Below, piece after piece: positions 4,002 through 5,887 of a DNA stretch of 5,887 bases (its first letter is position 1; each line of letters starts with the position of its first letter). The stretch is from Crocinitomicaceae bacterium (GTDB lineage: Bacteria > Bacteroidota > Bacteroidia > Flavobacteriales_D > Crocinitomicaceae). The stretch covers positions 1-5,887 of the forward strand of contig JALWLM010000173.1 of NCBI GenBank assembly GCA_027084145.1, given 5' to 3'. A program made the position numbers and the translations under genes. Below the pieces are notes generated by a model, which was given only the letters and a program-made list of their open reading frames with translations, did no database searches and was not told where the DNA came from.

Positions 4002-5887
4002 TAAGCCCCATTGTACTTTCTTAAGAGCCACTCTGTTCCAAATAAGACAATGATTAAAAAGAAAAGCCATTTGAAATGAATTAAATCATCAAAAACGGAT
4101 TTCTTATAAACGATATTTACTTGATCTTTTCGTTTTAAAATGTCTTCCGTTGCCTTTATCCAATCTTTCAATTCATAAAACTTCCCTGTTGAACGTTTTG
4201 AGATTTGTTTTAAAATTTTAAAATCTGATTTTATCGTTAAATCTTCAAGGGAAACATTATCTACAACAAATTCCCCTTTCTTAACGTATTGTTTTCCATT
4301 AAAAACAGTTTTTGCTGTCCATTGGTATTTTCCTTCTTTTAACCGACCTAATGATAATAAATAATCGTTTTCTCTTTTAGCAAAATCATAATTAAATTTC
4401 TGTTCCCCTATCTGCAATTGAAATGTAATATCCGGTATTACTATTTTTTCAAAAGAAGAATTGTAGAACTCTGCCCTCAATTCAATTTGTTCGCTTGTTT
4501 TAAAACGACGTGGTAAAATAATTCTTAACGGATCCTTATTTGCTTTTATCGTAAGATACTGTACTGTTTTGGTCAACAATTCATTAAATGCCTTATTGTT
4601 TCTATTCTTCCGGTAATCATTTATTTTCCATCGCCATAAACCTTCCCCTGCAAAAACACCTATTTTCCTGTCTGCTCTATCTATAAAATATAATATTGGA
4701 TCTTTTTTAGTAACTCCCGCTACCTGTTGAAATATAGCAACCGAACCAACTCTATTTTTCATCTCACCAAAACGAACATGTATCCCTCCCCAATCATTTA
4801 TTGATTTTTTCAATAATTCGGAAATCTCAAAAAGCGTGAAATCGGGATTAAAAGTACCCATTACATTATCTAATCGCTTTGATGAAGGATAATCTATTCC
4901 TAGGTTTAATTGTTTTACAACTTGTGAAGAAGTGTTACTTGTTAAAACACACCAAAGAGCCGTATTTGTTCTGTCTAACTTTGAAATGATTTTTGGGGTT
5001 GGATTATAGACTACTATAAGCTCGTATTTTTTAGAGTCATTTTTAAACTCTTCTAATAAAACTGTTTCAACATCAAAATTTTTATTAACCTCTAAGGCAC
5101 TTTTAATCGCTGAAATATCAGGATGTGGAGCTTCAGTTAAAATCAATATCTTACTTCGTGCGTCCAGTACTTCGATATAAAACTTAAAAATATTATTTTT
5201 ATAACTAAACTCTCCTTCTACCGGAACAACTTCAATCGTATATTCATTAAAACCTAATTCTGATGCCTGTAATTCAAATTGTTCCGTAACAAAATCTATT
5301 TTTCCGTCGGTATATTGAATCTCTTTCTCTGAGATGAGTTTCTCCCCTTTTTTGATTCTTATTTTGGAACTAATTTTTCCTGTTTTACGAGCTTGAACGG
5401 TTACTTCTAAAGGGAATTGATTGTTTAATAAAGCTATTTCATTGACTATGACCGATTGAATCATTTGATCTTTCTTATCAATCGTATCCCCTATTCCTAT
5501 CGTATAAATAGGAGTCAAACTTATTTTTTTTGCCGTCAAAGATGGATTTACACCTCTATTGAAATTGCCATCCGAAAAGAAAATAATCGCTCCTATATTT
5601 TTATTGTAAAATCGATTATAGATATAATCAAAACCAGAAGATAAATCTGATGTTTCTCCTTTAAAATCAGGTTTTCCACTATAAGTCTGCCCATCAACAA
5701 GTAAAGTTAAAACTTCATATTTATCACCAAATTTGATTTCAAGTTCTTTCTGAACTTTACTCAATTCATTCTTCACAATACTACTATCTTCATAATTCAA
5801 CATTGAAGAAGAATTGTCGATTAGCGTTATCAATACCGGTTTTTCTTTAACCTCTACTTTACGTTCCCATACAATATCACACAATAA
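3998..5887 (-). CDS. VWA-domain membrane protein with glutamine-amidotransferase-like domain, 5' end outside the window
   Basis: A partial gene: the frame is still open at the last base. Residue numbers below start at a TTG codon (5882-5884), which is probably internal. Order of regions: a VWA domain (about 15-140) with an intact-looking MIDAS, DNSSSM (Asp23, Ser25, Ser27), Thr78 or Ser79 in GETSDLSSG, and FFSDGNFNRG (Asp105); beta-rich segments; a Rossmann-like class I glutamine-amidotransferase fold (about 244-330, SKILILTEAPHPD and YELIVVYNPTPK) with no evident Cys/His/Glu triad; GEGLWRWKINDY (413-424); a second beta-rich region; and one membrane helix near the end (604-620, HFKWLFFLIIVLFGTEWLL) with a basic tail RKYNGAY. 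Relatives in Bacteroidota usually have one or two N-terminal membrane helices just before the VWA domain, so roughly 50-60 residues are probably missing. The basic tail suggests the large domains face the periplasm. The VWA domain implies metal-dependent protein binding. Cellular role unknown; family resemblance strong. Confidence 0.88.
   Translation of the reverse strand, partial: LLCDIVWERKVEVKEKPVLITLIDNSSSMLNYEDSSIVKNELSKVQKELEIKFGDKYEVLTLLVDGQTYSGKPDFKGETSDLSSGFDYIYNRFYNKNIGAIIFFSDGNFNRGVNPSLTAKKISLTPIYTIGIGDTIDKKDQMIQSVIVNEIALLNNQFPLEVTVQARKTGKISSKIRIKKGEKLISEKEIQYTDGKIDFVTEQFELQASELGFNEYTIEVVPVEGEFSYKNNIFKFYIEVLDARSKILILTEAPHPDISAIKSALEVNKNFDVETVLLEEFKNDSKKYELIVVYNPTPKIISKLDRTNTALWCVLTSNTSSQVVKQLNLGIDYPSSKRLDNVMGTFNPDFTLFEISELLKKSINDWGGIHVRFGEMKNRVGSVAIFQQVAGVTKKDPILYFIDRADRKIGVFAGEGLWRWKINDYRKNRNNKAFNELLTKTVQYLTIKANKDPLRIILPRRFKTSEQIELRAEFYNSSFEKIVIPDITFQLQIGEQKFNYDFAKRENDYLLSLGRLKEGKYQWTAKTVFNGKQYVKKGEFVVDNVSLEDLTIKSDFKILKQISKRSTGKFYELKDWIKATEDILKRKDQVNIVYKKSVFDDLIHFKWLFFLIIVLFGTEWLLRKYNGAY

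Noticed and set aside
3985..4035. Possible bidirectional terminator between cvfB and the VWA gene
   Set aside because: A seven-base A/T run is present, but I could find no GC-rich stem next to it on either strand.
5456..5644. 62-codon plus-strand ORF inside the VWA gene
   Set aside because: Antisense to the conserved VWA metal-site region and unlike any known protein.
1..5887. Defence system, mobile element, CRISPR array or RNA gene
   Set aside because: No transposase, integrase, nuclease or helicase motifs, no regularly spaced direct repeats and no tRNA- or rRNA-like segment were seen; the window is almost fully accounted for by housekeeping-type and stress-type genes.

Overview
The window is AT-rich and densely packed. 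The proteins look like those of a Bacteroidota member, probably of the Flavobacteriia. Four things point that way: a possible TAnnTTTG-type -7 promoter box, no clear Shine-Dalgarno sequences ahead of the starts, a tandem universal stress protein with the GTHGxKGxQ loop I associate with this phylum, and a VWA/glutamine-amidotransferase-like membrane protein ending in a WLLRKYNGAY-type tail. The genus cannot be fixed by eye.

Layout. Positions 15-1141 hold a leftward pair: a low-specificity threonine aldolase (ltaE), then, two bases after its stop, a very short predicted lipoprotein gene that is easily missed. A 38-bp divergent intergenic region (1142-1179) carries a near-perfect 20-bp palindrome. 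Its two arms each contain a -7-like box, one facing each way. Rightward from 1180 to 4001 is a probable operon of three genes: a full-length two-domain chromate transporter (chrA), a tandem universal stress protein and an S1/winged-helix RNA-binding protein of the CvfB/YitL family. The gaps between them are 33 and 8 bp. A leftward VWA-domain membrane protein (3998-5887) converges on this operon. Its 5' end lies beyond the window, and its stop codon shares bases with the cvfB stop.

How the genes fit together. The aldolase cleaves L-threonine or L-allo-threonine to glycine and acetaldehyde and looks like ordinary metabolism. The rightward trio joins an oxyanion exporter, a nucleotide-binding stress protein and an RNA-binding regulator, which suggests a stress-linked transcription unit. 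That functional link is inference from spacing only. The VWA protein is probably an envelope protein of unknown function.

I see no rRNA, tRNA, CRISPR array, insertion sequence, phage gene or recognisable defence system. No gap without a gene exceeds 40 bp. I do not find convincing evidence for a new biological system. The items most worth checking are the tiny lipoprotein, the palindromic divergent promoter and the chrA-usp-cvfB linkage.
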